A stretch of 64,000 nt of DNA, from positions 29,701,672 to 29,765,671 of the forward strand of contig NC_135134.1 in assembly GCF_051014445.1 (NCBI RefSeq), read 5' to 3'. Source of the stretch: Colletes latitarsis (lineage: Eukaryota > Arthropoda > Insecta > Hymenoptera > Colletidae). Under the pieces are notes generated by a model, which worked only from the letters and a program-made list of their open reading frames with translations, did not search any database and had not been told where the DNA came from. Positions 1 through 8,975 of this stretch are shown piece by piece. Position 1 is the first letter of the stretch; every line of letters starts with the position of its first letter. Position numbers and translations under genes: made by a program.

Positions 1-1399
1 TATCCTCTAAAATACTGATCGAAACCAGGATTAATGGACTGTTTCAGTGTGGTACCACATTACTACCTGATCCAAGCCAGAAAAAACCCAGGATCTGTTC
101 AACAAGTATGTGAAAAACGCGAAAATATGAGCCTGATGAGGGCAAATCCCAGACCTATCCCAGACATAACTGCGTTATCCTCTAAAATATTGATCGAAAC
201 CAGGTTTAATGGATTGCTTCAGTGTGGTACCACATTACTACGTGATCCAAACCAGAAAAAGCCAGGGATCTGTTCTACAAGTATGTGAAAAATGCGAAAA
301 TTGACCCTGATGAGGGCAAATCCCACACCTATCCCAGACCAAACTTGCGTTATTCTCTAAAATATTGATCGAAACCAGGTTTAATTTACTGTTTCAGTGT
401 GGTACCACATTACTACGTGATCCAATCCAGACAAAGCCCAGGATCTAGCCATGAAGTATGAGAAATATGCGAAATTATGAGCCTGATTAGGGCAAATCCC
501 AGGCCTAACCTAGACATAACATGCGTTATCCTCTAAAATATTTATCAAGACCAGGTTTAATTGACTGTTTCAGTGTGGCATCACATTACTGCGTGATCCA
601 AACCAGTGGAAGCCCAGGATCTGGCCAACAAGAATGAGAAATATGCGAAAGTACGAGCCTGATGAGAGCAAATCCCAGACATAACCTAGACGTAACATGC
701 GTTATCCTCAAATATATTGATCGAAACCAGGTTTAATCGACTGTTTCAGTGTGGTACACCACATTACTACGTGATCCAAACCAGAAAAAGCCCACAATCT
801 GGCCATCAAGTATGAGAAATATGCGAAAGTACGAGCCTGGTGAGAGCAAATCCCAGACCTAACCTAGACCTAACATGCGTTATCCTCAAAAATATTGATC
901 GAAACCAGGTTTAATTGACTGTTTCAGTGTTGTACTACATTACTGCGTGATGCACTACAGAAAAAGCCCAGGATCTAGCCATCAAGTATGAGAAATATGC
1001 GAAAGAATGAGTCTGATGTGAGCAAATCCCAGACCTAACCTAGGCCTAACATAAATTATTCTCTAAAATATTGATGGAAAACAGGTTTTATTGACTGTTT
1101 CAGTGTGGTACTACATTACTACGTGATGCAATCCAGAAAAAGCCTAGGATCTAGCCATCAAGTATGAGAAATATGCGAAAGAATGAGCCTGATGTAAGCA
1201 AATCCCAGACCAAACCTAGACCTAACATGAATTATTCTCTAAAATATTGACCGAAACCAGGTTTAATGGACTGTTTCAGTGTGGTACCACATTACTACGC
1301 GATCCAAACCAGAAAAAACCCAGGATCTGTTCAACAAGTATGTGAAAAACGCGAAAGTATGAGCCTGATGAGGGCATATCCCAGACCTATCCCAGACAT

Positions 1400-1402
<3 letters not shown>
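1..1402. repeat. Satellite block 1, about eight diverged ~177-bp monomers
   Basis: This stretch is a head-to-tail tandem array. Each unit contains the landmarks GTTATCCTCTAAAATATTGA, GAAACCAGGTTTAAT, TTTCAGTGTGGTACCACA, ACGTGATCCAA, and a tail CCTAGACCTAACATGCG. Units here differ from one another at many positions, more than units in the right half of the window. No gene is visible. Short open frames that recur in phase with the monomer are by-products of the repeat. The block ends at the left target site duplication of element A. Confidence 0.97.
1389..1402. repeat. Left target site duplication of element A
   Basis: ATCCCAGACATAAC lies directly before the poly(T) tract at 1403. The same 14 bases recur at 8962-8975 directly after the other end of element A, where the satellite resumes with TTGCGTTATCC. 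A duplication of this size is what R1-clade elements make at their ribosomal target. The exact match of both copies, including the variant CATAAC, defines the element ends. Confidence 0.95.
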
Positions 1403-1433
<31 letters not shown>

Positions 1434-1948
1434 TCGTGGGGAAAATCTTCGAAAGACTCCCTCCCACCTCCTTGGGGAGAGGTGGGAGGGGTGTGTGGGA
1501 TTCCCCGCGCCCGTACAACGACCGGCGCGGGACCTACCCACTAAAAACCCCACGGTGACCCTTCGGCACGCTTTGGGAGGATACCGGGAATCGCTCGAAG
1601 CATTCTTCCGGTATCCTCCCCGTGCCCGCGCTTTCGCGCCCATCCCCCGGGGGGACAATCGGTCCCCCCAGTAGACACACTGCCTCATAGCGGCGGGACG
1701 GGGCCACTCCATCCCGCCGCTATCCGTCCCGGGGCCGTGTTTAGTGGCGGCTGCGAGCCCCAACTCGCAGCCGCCCGCGACCCCGTTTCCACCCCTCGGC
1801 GGCCGGGCGTTCATGGACGCACCAGACCGCCGAGGGTGCCTCCCCTTGCGTCGGACCGGTAGGGGGAGGCACTCCTACCCCCAACCGGTCCGACCCGGCG
1901 CCGCCTGGCGGGAGGAGGGTCCCCTCAGGACCCCCCTCCCAGCCTAGG
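1403..1948 (-). other. 3' UTR and poly(A) tail of element A
   Basis: The poly(A) tail appears as 30 T on the plus strand (1403-1432). It is preceded by about 515 nt without a plausible coding frame that are packed with inverted repeats (see the 3' UTR of element D for positions). One helix is more perfect here than in D: GGCGGCTGCGAG pairs with CTCGCAGCCGCC at about 1746-1775. The tail and the sequence before it are shared by all four copies. Confidence 0.9.
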
Positions 1949-4170
1949 TCATTCGCCACACCGAGGCGGCCGCCCGCGACGCCTCGCGACCGGGCGACGA
2001 CCTCGGGCCACCGCACGAGCGCGAGCTTCAGTGCGCCGCTGAAGCTCGCGCTCCCTCCCTGCGGCCTCCTTCTGCAACATTACGTTCTCGCAGAAGGAGG
2101 CCACGGCCCTCCACTTCTCCTCGCTGCCGAGCATGGCGCGCACCACGCCCGGCAGCGAGACATCCCGCCCGACGACGCCAACCAGGACACGGCGCTCCCC
2201 CTCCCACGCGGGGCATACCTCCAGTGTATGATCCGCCGTGTCCTGCTCAGCGTCGCAGTGGCAGCAACGCGCCGTCGGCTCCTTCCCTATCCGGCACAGG
2301 TATCTTCCGAAGCTGCCATGCCCGGAAAATACCTGTGCCAGCCGGTAGGTGAGGCCGCCATGGCCTCTGTCCAGCCACTCCTTCAGGATTGGCCGAACAG
2401 CCCCGACAGTCCGGTGCCCCGCGGTTGGCAGAGCCAACCGCTCCTGCCACGCGAGCAACACGGACTGCCGGGCCTGGCGCTTCAAATCGCCCCAAGCAGG
2501 TTCCTGCCCGCCCGGGACCGCCCCCACCCCCGCGCGACGGTCGACGCGGTGCCGGTACATCACCGCGTGCGACCGCGCGAGCAGGTCCATGGGCGGCATC
2601 CCCGCTAGAACCGTCGCCGCCTCATGTGACATGGTCCGATACCCGCGGACGACCCTGAGCGCCATGCGCCTCTGCACCCGACGCAGCATAGTCATGCTGC
2701 GCCTGGAGGCAGCCAGGTCGTCCGCCCAGACGGGGGCCCCGTATAGGGCCACCGACTGGACCATTGCCACATAGAGGCGAGGAACTCGGCCCGCCGGGCC
2801 CCCCAGGTTGGGCAGGATCCGGCCCAGAGCCGCAACCATCCTTTCCAACCGGGGGACCAGGCAGCGGAAACGCCAGTGGCTATCGAGGATCAGACCTAGA
2901 TACCTGATCTGGGGCTTCACCTCGATGTCAGCCCCACCCACCCGGATCAGAGGGGGTGGCGGATCCTGCCGAGGTGAATGAAACGCAATCACCTCGGTCT
3001 TATGGACCGCCACCGTCATCCCCATCCCCCTGATCCGGTCGACGACGCGTTGCGATCCCTCCTCCGCGCGACGCATGGCCCTCCCCCAGTGCGCCCCGAC
3101 GGCCAGCACCAGTGTGCCATCCGCATAACACACCGTGCTGCCGCCGTCGGGGAGGCCGGCCCGCAACACCGAGTCGTACGCGATGTTCCACAGGAGTGGC
3201 CCGAGGACCGACCCCTGCGGAACACCGCAGTACACCTCCCTCCGCATATCACCATCCCGGCCCGGATACTCGAGCCACCTGCCGCGGAGATAATCCCCGA
3301 CGACCGCCCTGAGACAAGGGGGGACTCGATGATATTCGAGTCCCCTCCTTATCTCTTCCCAGGGGAGGGTGTTAAAGGCATTGGCAATATCCAAGGATAT
3401 TGCCAATGCCACCCTTCCCCGGGAGACGGCCGCCTCCGAGAGGGCCCTCACACGACCTATCGCGTCGATAGTCAATCGACCCCCCCGGAAACCGAACTGG
3501 CAGTCGGCCAGACCGGGATCACCCCGCGACAGGTGCTCGACGAGGCGGGCAGCAATCACACGCTCGAAGAGCTTGCCGACCTCGTCGAGGAGACAAATGG
3601 GCCGGTATGCGGAGGGAGACTCCGCGGGCCGACCCTCCTTCCGGAGGAGGACCATCCTCGCCACCTTCCAACTGGGGGGGAATCGCCCGTCCCTCAGGCA
3701 GCGGTCGAACAACCGCCTGAGGTCGGCCCCAAGGACGCCCTGGGTCAAGACCCAAACCCGGCCGGGCACACCATCCGGACCCGGGGCCGTGTTACGAACC
3801 CCGAGCCGTCTGATGGCCGCTGCCAGCTCCTCCTGCGTGACCCCCAGCTCGGCCGTCCACTCCACTGGGACAGCCGCCGCCGCCGGAGGACGCGGTCTCC
3901 TCTCCCCAATTGGAAGAGTGTATTGACCACGTCCTCCAGCAGCCGGGGGTCAAGACCCTCGGTGACGGGGGGCGCCCACGGGCGGAGCTTATTCAGCACC
4001 ACCTTATATGGGCGCCCCCATGGATCGTCATCAAGGGTCTGGAGGAGCTCCTTCCATGCCTGGGTCTTGGCCCGTTTGATGGCGACCTGCAGAGAAACCC
4101 CCGCCACGCGGTATGCTCCATACAGGTCATCAGCTGCCCTCGCTCGCGCCACGCCGTCGCCTGTACGTTG
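1949..4170 (-). pseudogene. ORF2 of element A, 3' part: reverse transcriptase and C-terminal finger, inactivated
   Basis: This matches residues from about 318 to the C-terminus of the intact ORF2 of element D (1056 aa). The frame is open from the MEWTAEL region (about residue 420) to the stop at 1949. It shows the RT landmarks APGPDG, SLDIANAF (motif A), GVPQGSVLGP (motif B) and the C-terminal CX2CX8HX4C finger. Several lesions are visible. The catalytic box reads YADG instead of YADD (codon at 3116-3118), which removes a metal-binding aspartate. Four residues (EKHF) are lost by a 12-bp in-frame deletion at 2870/2871. One base is missing near 3913, which breaks the frame with the part upstream. 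Element B then separates this part from the endonuclease half at 5750-6697. The 255 bases 3916-4170 are the left copy of B's target duplication. Confidence 0.92.
3916..4170. repeat. Left copy of the 255-bp target duplication flanking element B
   Basis: These 255 bases of A's ORF2 recur without any difference that I can find at 5495-5749, on the other side of nested element B. Both copies share private variants absent from element D, such as AGAGAAACCCCCGCC where D has AGAGCAACCCGCGCC, and CATCAGC where D has CATCATCAGC. They therefore arose by duplication of this locus, not from two independent element copies. The boundary at 3914-3916 is ambiguous by two A residues because it abuts the poly(A). 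Confidence 0.93.
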
Positions 4171-4948
4171 GGCGGACGACCTGGCTGCCTCCCGGCGCAG
4201 CTTGACTATGCTGCGTCGGGTGCAGAGGCGCATGGCGCTCAGGGTCGTCCGCGGGTATCGGACCATGTCACATGAGGCGGCGACGGTTCTAGCGGGGATG
4301 CCGCCCATGGACCTGCTCGCGCGGTCGCACGCGGTGATGTACCGGCACCGCGTCGACCGTCGCGCGGGGGTGGGGGCGGTCCCGGGCGGGCAGGAACCTG
4401 CTTGGGGCGATTTGAAGCGCCAGGCCCGGCAGTCCGTGATGCTCGCGTGGCAGGAGCGGCTGGCTCTGCCAACCGCGGGGCACCGGACTGTCGGGGCGGT
4501 TCGGCCACTCCTGAAGGAGTGGCTGGACAGAGGCCATGGCAGCCTCACCTACCGGATGGCACAGGTATTTTCCGGGCATGGCAGCTTCGGAAGATACCTG
4601 TGCCGGATAGGGAAGGAGCCGACGGCGCGTTGCTGCCACTGCGACGCTGAGCAGGACACGGCGGATCATACCCTGGAGGTATGCCCCGCGTGGGAGGGGG
4701 AGCGCCGTGTCCTGGTCGGCGTCGTCGGGCGGGATGTCTCGCTGCCGGGCGTGGTGCGCGCCATGCTCGGCAGCGAGGAGAAGTGGAGGGCCGTGGCCTC
4801 CTTCTGCGAGAACGTAATGTTGCAGAAGGAGGCCGCGGGGAGGGAGCGCGAGCTTCAGCGGCGCGCTGAAGCTCGCGCTCGTGCGGTGGCCCGAGGTCGT
4901 CGCCCGGTCGCGAGGCGTCGCGGGCGGCCGCCTCGGCGTGGCGGATGA
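4171..4948 (+). pseudogene. ORF2 C-terminal fragment of element B
   Basis: The frame runs from WADDLAASRRS (residue 803 of ORF2) to the normal stop at 4946-4948 and contains no internal stop. It holds the region after the RT domain and the CX2CX8HX4C finger, but none of the RT catalytic motifs. Antisense frames of element A upstream happen to be open and fuse to it on the plus strand from 2978, but that fusion has no biological meaning. The C-terminal tail has the form VARRRGRPPRRGG, like C and unlike D. Not expected to make a working protein. Confidence 0.9.
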
Positions 4949-5463
4949 CCTAGGCTGGGAGGGGGGTCCTGAGGGGACCCTCCTCCCGCCAGGCGGCGCT
5001 GGGTCGGACCGGTTGGGGGTAGGAGTGCCTCCCCCTACCGGTCCGACGCAAGGGGAGGCACCCTCGGCGGTCTGGTGCGGCCATGAACGCCCGGCCGCCG
5101 AGGGGTGGAAACGGGGTCGCGGGCGGTTGCGAGTTGGGGCTCGCCGCCGCCACTAAACGCGGCCCCGGGACGGATAGCGGCGGGATGGAGTGGCCCCGTC
5201 CCGCCGCTATGAGGCAGTGTGTCTACTGGGGGGACCGATTGTCCCCCCGGGGGATGGGCGCGAAAGCGCGGGCACGGGGAGGATACCGGAAGAATGCTTC
5301 GAGCGATTCCCGGTATCCTCCCAAAGCGTGCCGAAGGGTCACCGTGGGGTTTTTAGTGGGTAGGTCCCGCGCCTGTCGTTGTACGGGCGCGGGGAATCCC
5401 ACACACCCCTCCCACCTCTCCCCAAGGAGGTGGGAGGGAGTCTTTCGAAGATTTTCCCCACGA

Positions 5464-5494
<31 letters not shown>
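4949..5494 (+). other. 3' UTR and poly(A) of element B
   Basis: This is the sense-strand version of the hairpin-rich 3' UTR seen in A, C and D, followed by 30 A (5465-5494). Immediately after the tail the sequence returns to A's ORF2 with GAGTGTATTG, the start of the second target duplication copy. Confidence 0.9.
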
Positions 5495-5497
<3 letters not shown>

Positions 5498-5749
5498 TGT
5501 ATTGACCACGTCCTCCAGCAGCCGGGGGTCAAGACCCTCGGTGACGGGGGGCGCCCACGGGCGGAGCTTATTCAGCACCACCTTATATGGGCGCCCCCAT
5601 GGATCGTCATCAAGGGTCTGGAGGAGCTCCTTCCATGCCTGGGTCTTGGCCCGTTTGATGGCGACCTGCAGAGAAACCCCCGCCACGCGGTATGCTCCAT
5701 ACAGGTCATCAGCTGCCCTCGCTCGCGCCACGCCGTCGCCTGTACGTTG
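5495..5749. repeat. Right copy of the 255-bp target duplication flanking element B
   Basis: Repeat of 3916-4170. It follows directly on the poly(A) of B, and at 5750 the sequence continues into the upstream part of A's ORF2. A frame on the minus strand reads from the endonuclease through this copy and then into the complement of B's poly(A) as a run of phenylalanines, which marks the break. Confidence 0.93.
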
Positions 5750-6697
5750 ACGACGGCGCGCGCGGGTGTACTGGCGTCGGGCGCGGACAGTCGCGACTCG
5801 CAACTCCGCGATCGCGTCCGACCACCAGTACACCGCCCGGCGAGGAGAAGCCCGCCCGACCCGAGGCATCCCCGCGTCGCAAATACCCGCGACCAATGCT
5901 CCGAGCCGGGCGATCTCCTCCTCTATGCTCGGCAACTCGGCCGCTCCCTGCGGCCAAGTTGCAGCGAGGGCAGCTGCCATCAGGGCGTCCTTGTCCAGGC
6001 GCCGAAGCGCCCAGCGGCATGGTGGGGTGCCACGCAGGCGGCCGTGTCGGGATGCACTCGCGGCGGCAGAGACCTCCATCCGGATGTACCGGTGATCGGA
6101 GAGTGTCTCTGCCCCCGCGACCACGTGCCAACCCGACACCATGCGCACGGCGTTGGGGGTCGCGAATCCAACATCCACGATGGACCCCCCATATCGCCGC
6201 ACGCATGTGTGCTCCGACCCCCGGTTCAATACCCGGAGGTCGAGCCCCGCCGCCCAATCGCCCAGGATCCCGCCGCGAACGGAGGTCCTGGGGGATCCCC
6301 AAGCCACCGACTTGGCATTAAAATCCCCCAGGACCAGCACCGGCCGGGCCACGTAGCCCTGCACGCATGCCGCGACCTCGGCCAAGTGCAGCTCGAACGC
6401 AGCGTGACCGCTACGGGGCGAAATGTAGCACCCCACCACAGCGACTCCCCCCCAGTCCACGGCGACGAATCCCCGACCGCGCTCCAACAAGGAGAACGGT
6501 GGGGACCCGTCGCCCCCTCCCCATACCGTCGCCACCAAGCCGTCCGCGTCGCCCACCCAATGAGGGTGATCAGGGACGCGGTACGGCTCGGCGGCGACCG
6601 CCAGGCCAACCCCCCACTCCGCGAGGACTTGGGACATCAAGTCCTGTGCCGCGCGGCAGTGGTTGAGGTTGGCCTGAAGGAGGAGGCGGGGCGGCAT
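5495..6697 (-). pseudogene. ORF2 of element A, 5' part: AP-like endonuclease domain
   Basis: The frame starts at ATG 6697-6695, which overlaps the ORF1 stop in TAATG. It encodes the endonuclease that nicks the target: QANLNH near the N-terminus, E37 in AEPY, YISPRSG at 91-97, GDFNAKS at 124-130 and SDH at 200-202, followed by the linker toward the RT. The domain looks intact in this copy, but the protein would run into element B's sequence after about residue 400 (NTL). The rest of ORF2 lies at 1949-4170. In a working element this would be one 1056-residue protein, as in element D. Confidence 0.9.
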
Positions 6698-6699
6698 TA
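6695..6699 (-). promoter_or_regulatory. TAATG stop-start overlap of ORF1 and ORF2 in element A
   Basis: On the minus strand ORF1 ends GCC-ATT-AAT-TAA and ORF2 begins ATG with one shared A. The same arrangement is kept in element D (43707-43711). A UAAUG overlap supports translational coupling by reinitiation in the silkworm R1-clade element SART1, so the same mechanism is a reasonable inference here. Confidence 0.75.
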
Positions 6700-8576
6700 A
6701 TTAATGGCCGCGCCAGCCTCCTCCCGGCCGTCCGTCCCCGTAGCACCGTCCACCTCCATGGAGGACGATGCCACCGCCCTCGGCACCGGAGCCGGTGCAG
6801 CCCGCCTCTTCCTCTCCTTCCGGGAGGGGGGGGGGAGCACTTCTTGCTCCCCACCCTGTGATCGGCTGGCCTCCCCATGTCCGCACACAGCGGGCAGTGG
6901 GGGGCCGCCGAGCACTGGCACGCACGGTGCTCTTTGGCACCGCAGCGGTAACACTGACCGCTGCGGTCCACCGGCGAGGTGCACCACTGCCTCACGTGCC
7001 CCAATTCGAGGCAGCGGTGACACTGGAGCGGGCGCGGCGCGAGGATTTCCACTCGCGCCGAAACCCACCCCACCAACACCCTCCCGGATTCCGCCACCTT
7101 ACGGGCGGCGGAGAGGGGGCACCGGGCCCACACCGACCCGAGGCCGGAGGGCGACCTGCGGATCTCTCCGATCCGCAGGTCCTCCACAGGACAGTCCCCC
7201 GCCCTCGCAAGGGCACGGGACACATCCTGTGCGCTGACCGAGTCGTCCAGCCCACAAACGCGCATCTCCGTGCGCTTCGTGGGCCGGGCGACCCGGACAC
7301 CTCGCTCGCCCAGCTGCTCCCGGAGCCTCTGGGCGAGACGATCCGCCTTCGCGCCGCCTTCTGCACCGGGGATCTCCAGCAAGAGACCCCCGGTCACGGC
7401 CCTCTTCGCCCTCACGGAGGCGATGCCCAGCTCTTCCAGGGAGATATTCTCCCTGGCGAGCCGCATCGCCTCCGCGAGGGTCAGGTCGCCCCCCTGCGCA
7501 ACGGTCAGCGTCACCGCTGCCATTTTTGGGGGACGACCTGGTCGTGCCTTCCCGACCTTCGCGGCCTTTACCTTGGCCGCCGGCGGCGGAGGCGGAGGCT
7601 GCGGTTGCGAGGCCTTCCTCGCCGCCCGCTTCGCCTTCCGCCCCACCACCTCACACCACGCCACCCCCCCTTGGGAGGGTGCTGTGGAGGACGCGACCAC
7701 CGCGACCACGGGTACACCACCCCCCTTGGGGGTCGCGACCCGGGGCCCTGGTGCCGCAACGCTGGGCGGAGCCTTCACTCCGCCCTTCTTTGCCTTCCCC
7801 GACTGTACCGGATCAGGTCGGGGAGGCACCGCCTTCCTGCTGACCGCTCTTCCGGCGAGGAGCTCCTCCCGGAAGGCGGCCAGCTTGCCATCAATCATGT
7901 CCCCAATCCTCCTCAGAAGATCGTCTTCTGAGGAGGACGGGGACTTCTTCACGGGCGGAGTGCGGGTGGAGGGGCCCGCGGTGCCCCGCACCACTGCCGC
8001 CGCACTCCGCTAATTTACCTCCGCCGAGGGACGCGGCGGTGGAGGAGGAGGGAGGATGGGAGGGAGGGCCGCGCTGTTCCACAGCGCCTCTGCCCTCCTC
8101 CTCCCCTGTCGCTCCTCCTCCAACAGGAGCTGCAGACGGGCGTTCCGCCCTCTGAGCTCCCGCGCCGTCTCCCTCATTTCCTCCGCCGCGGCCTTCAGGG
8201 CCTCCGCGCCACCGCTTTTCTGCCCCTTAAAGGCGCAGGCAGCGGCGACTTTCTCCACCCGCCTCAGGGACGAGGAGATCCTCTCCGATATCTCCTCGGT
8301 CACCTCGTCCCTGAGGCAACTCAGTCTCACCGACGGGCTCATCGCCCCGCCCACCTCGGCGACGGCCTGCCCCGTCCTCTTCCTCTTAGAGCCTATGAGG
8401 CTCCTGATGGAGGAGAAGGACGAGACTGACGCAGTCTCGTCGTCCTCCTCCACCTTCCACGAAGCCAGGCCAGACGCTGGAGGCGGCGCGAGCGCCGTCA
8501 CTCCAGTCCCAACACCGCCTTCGTCCTCCCCATCTGACTTACCCCGTCCCATCCCCGTTTTAATATTGAACTCCAT
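6697..8576 (-). pseudogene. ORF1 (gag-like, three CCHC knuckles) of element A, with nonsense and frameshift lesions
   Basis: ORF1 proteins of R1-clade elements bind the element RNA and form the ribonucleoprotein that carries it to its target. The frame starts at ATG 8576-8574 (MEFNIKTG) and would be about 625 residues if intact. The N-terminal 190 residues are acidic and serine-rich, then a probable coiled coil (about 130-165) and a proline run. A TAG at 8010-8012 replaces the AAG lysine codon found in element D. Downstream come basic, proline-rich sequence and three zinc knuckles (CHRC-H-C, CYRC-H-C, CPLC-H-C). A run of ten G at 6826-6835, against eight in D, shifts the frame just after the third knuckle. 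The original frame ends at TAA 6699-6697. This is the only copy showing the N-terminus of ORF1. Confidence 0.9.
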
Positions 8577-8961
8577 AATATTCCCACGAGCAGGTCGGAA
8601 GAAAAGATCCGCCCGGGCAGAGCCGCCTTACCCGGGTAGGCCTATATACTCCGGGGGTTCGGCAGGTTCCCCGGAGGTGGTCGCTTGGGATTGGGCCTTC
8701 TCCCCCAACCATGCATCCCATCGCCGCGCACCATAGCTTAGGATTGGAGGGCGATTTTATAGAGTCGCCATACTCGTGGCCCAGGCGGTTAAGCCAAGAC
8801 CCCCGTTCCTCCTGCCGTCACGTACCATTCACAAAACCAATAGGGAATTGTGAATGGGTCGTTGTGACGACCAACAGGAGGCTTACTGTGTGTGTATGCC
8901 TCGGGTACCCCGGGTTCGTTAAGCCCGTACTGCAGCTGAAAGGCTGGCAGCCCCTGAGGGG
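8577..8961 (-). other. 5' UTR of element A, with branched RNA fold
   Basis: About 385 nt between the 5' end of the element and the ORF1 start. On the plus strand CCTCCTG (8808-8814) pairs with CAGGAGG (8875-8881) and encloses two hairpins: CCATTCACAA (8825-8834) with TTGTGAATGG (8848-8857), and GTCGT (8858-8862) with ACGAC (8867-8871). The very end can form a small hairpin, CCCCTCAGGGG in element sense. Internal promoters and structured RNA are known from 5' ends of other non-LTR elements, but nothing here proves either. This part is missing from all other copies in the window. Confidence 0.7.
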
Positions 8962-8975
8962 ATCCCAGACATAAC
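8962..8975. repeat. Right target site duplication of element A
   Basis: ATCCCAGACATAAC, identical to 1389-1402, followed at once by TTGCGTTATCC of the satellite. Confidence 0.95.

Larger units (their letters stand above)
4171..5494 (+). mobile_element. Element B: 5'-truncated copy of the same element, nested in A in opposite orientation
   Basis: The plus strand carries the last part of ORF2 (4171-4948), the 3' UTR (4949-5464) and a 30-nt poly(A) (5465-5494). It starts abruptly at the codon for W803 of ORF2, so it is a 5'-truncated reverse transcript of 1324 bp. The left junction shows a possible 2-bp microhomology (TG) between target and element. It is flanked by a 255-bp direct duplication of A's own sequence (3916-4170 and 5495-5749), far longer than the 14-bp TSDs of A, C and D. 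Its target is ORF2 of A, not the satellite, so this is an off-target insertion. Confidence 0.93.
1403..8961 (-). mobile_element. Element A: full-length R1-clade non-LTR retrotransposon, dead, split by element B
   Basis: Read on the minus strand, the element runs from a 5' UTR (8961-8577) through ORF1 (8576-6697), ORF2 (6697-1949, interrupted) and 3' UTR (1948-1433) to a 30-nt poly(A) (1432-1403). Removing nested element B and one copy of its target duplication leaves about 5.98 kb. The presence of a 5' UTR and perfect 14-bp TSDs suggests a full-length insertion. It is inactive: ORF1 has a nonsense codon at 8010-8012 and a homopolymer slip at 6826-6835. ORF2 has a 1-bp deletion near 3913, a mutated YADD box, a 12-bp deletion at 2870/2871 and the B insertion. 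Base composition is strongly GC-rich, unlike the AT-richer satellite around it. Confidence 0.95.

Noticed and set aside
2978..4948. A 656-codon plus-strand open frame in elements A and B
   Set aside because: Its first part is antisense to A's ORF2 and only the part from 4171 is real ORF2 sequence of B. The fusion is an accident of the nested insertion.
3914..5749. The A/B arrangement as twin priming (5' inversion) of one element
   Set aside because: In twin priming the inverted part is the 5' segment and carries no poly(A). Here the inverted part has its own 3' UTR and poly(A) and is bounded by a 255-bp direct duplication, so a nested second insertion fits better.
8777..8925. Box A-like TGGCCCAGGCGG (8777-8788) and box B-like GGTTCGTTAAGCC (8913-8925) suggesting a tRNA or pol III promoter
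   Set aside because: The spacing is too long for a tRNA, no acceptor stem or cloverleaf closes, and both lie antisense to element A inside its 5' UTR.
8900..8961. HDV-like ribozyme at the element 5' end
   Set aside because: The 5' end begins CCCCTCAGGGG in element sense. I could not lay out the nested double-pseudoknot helices or the catalytic C convincingly.
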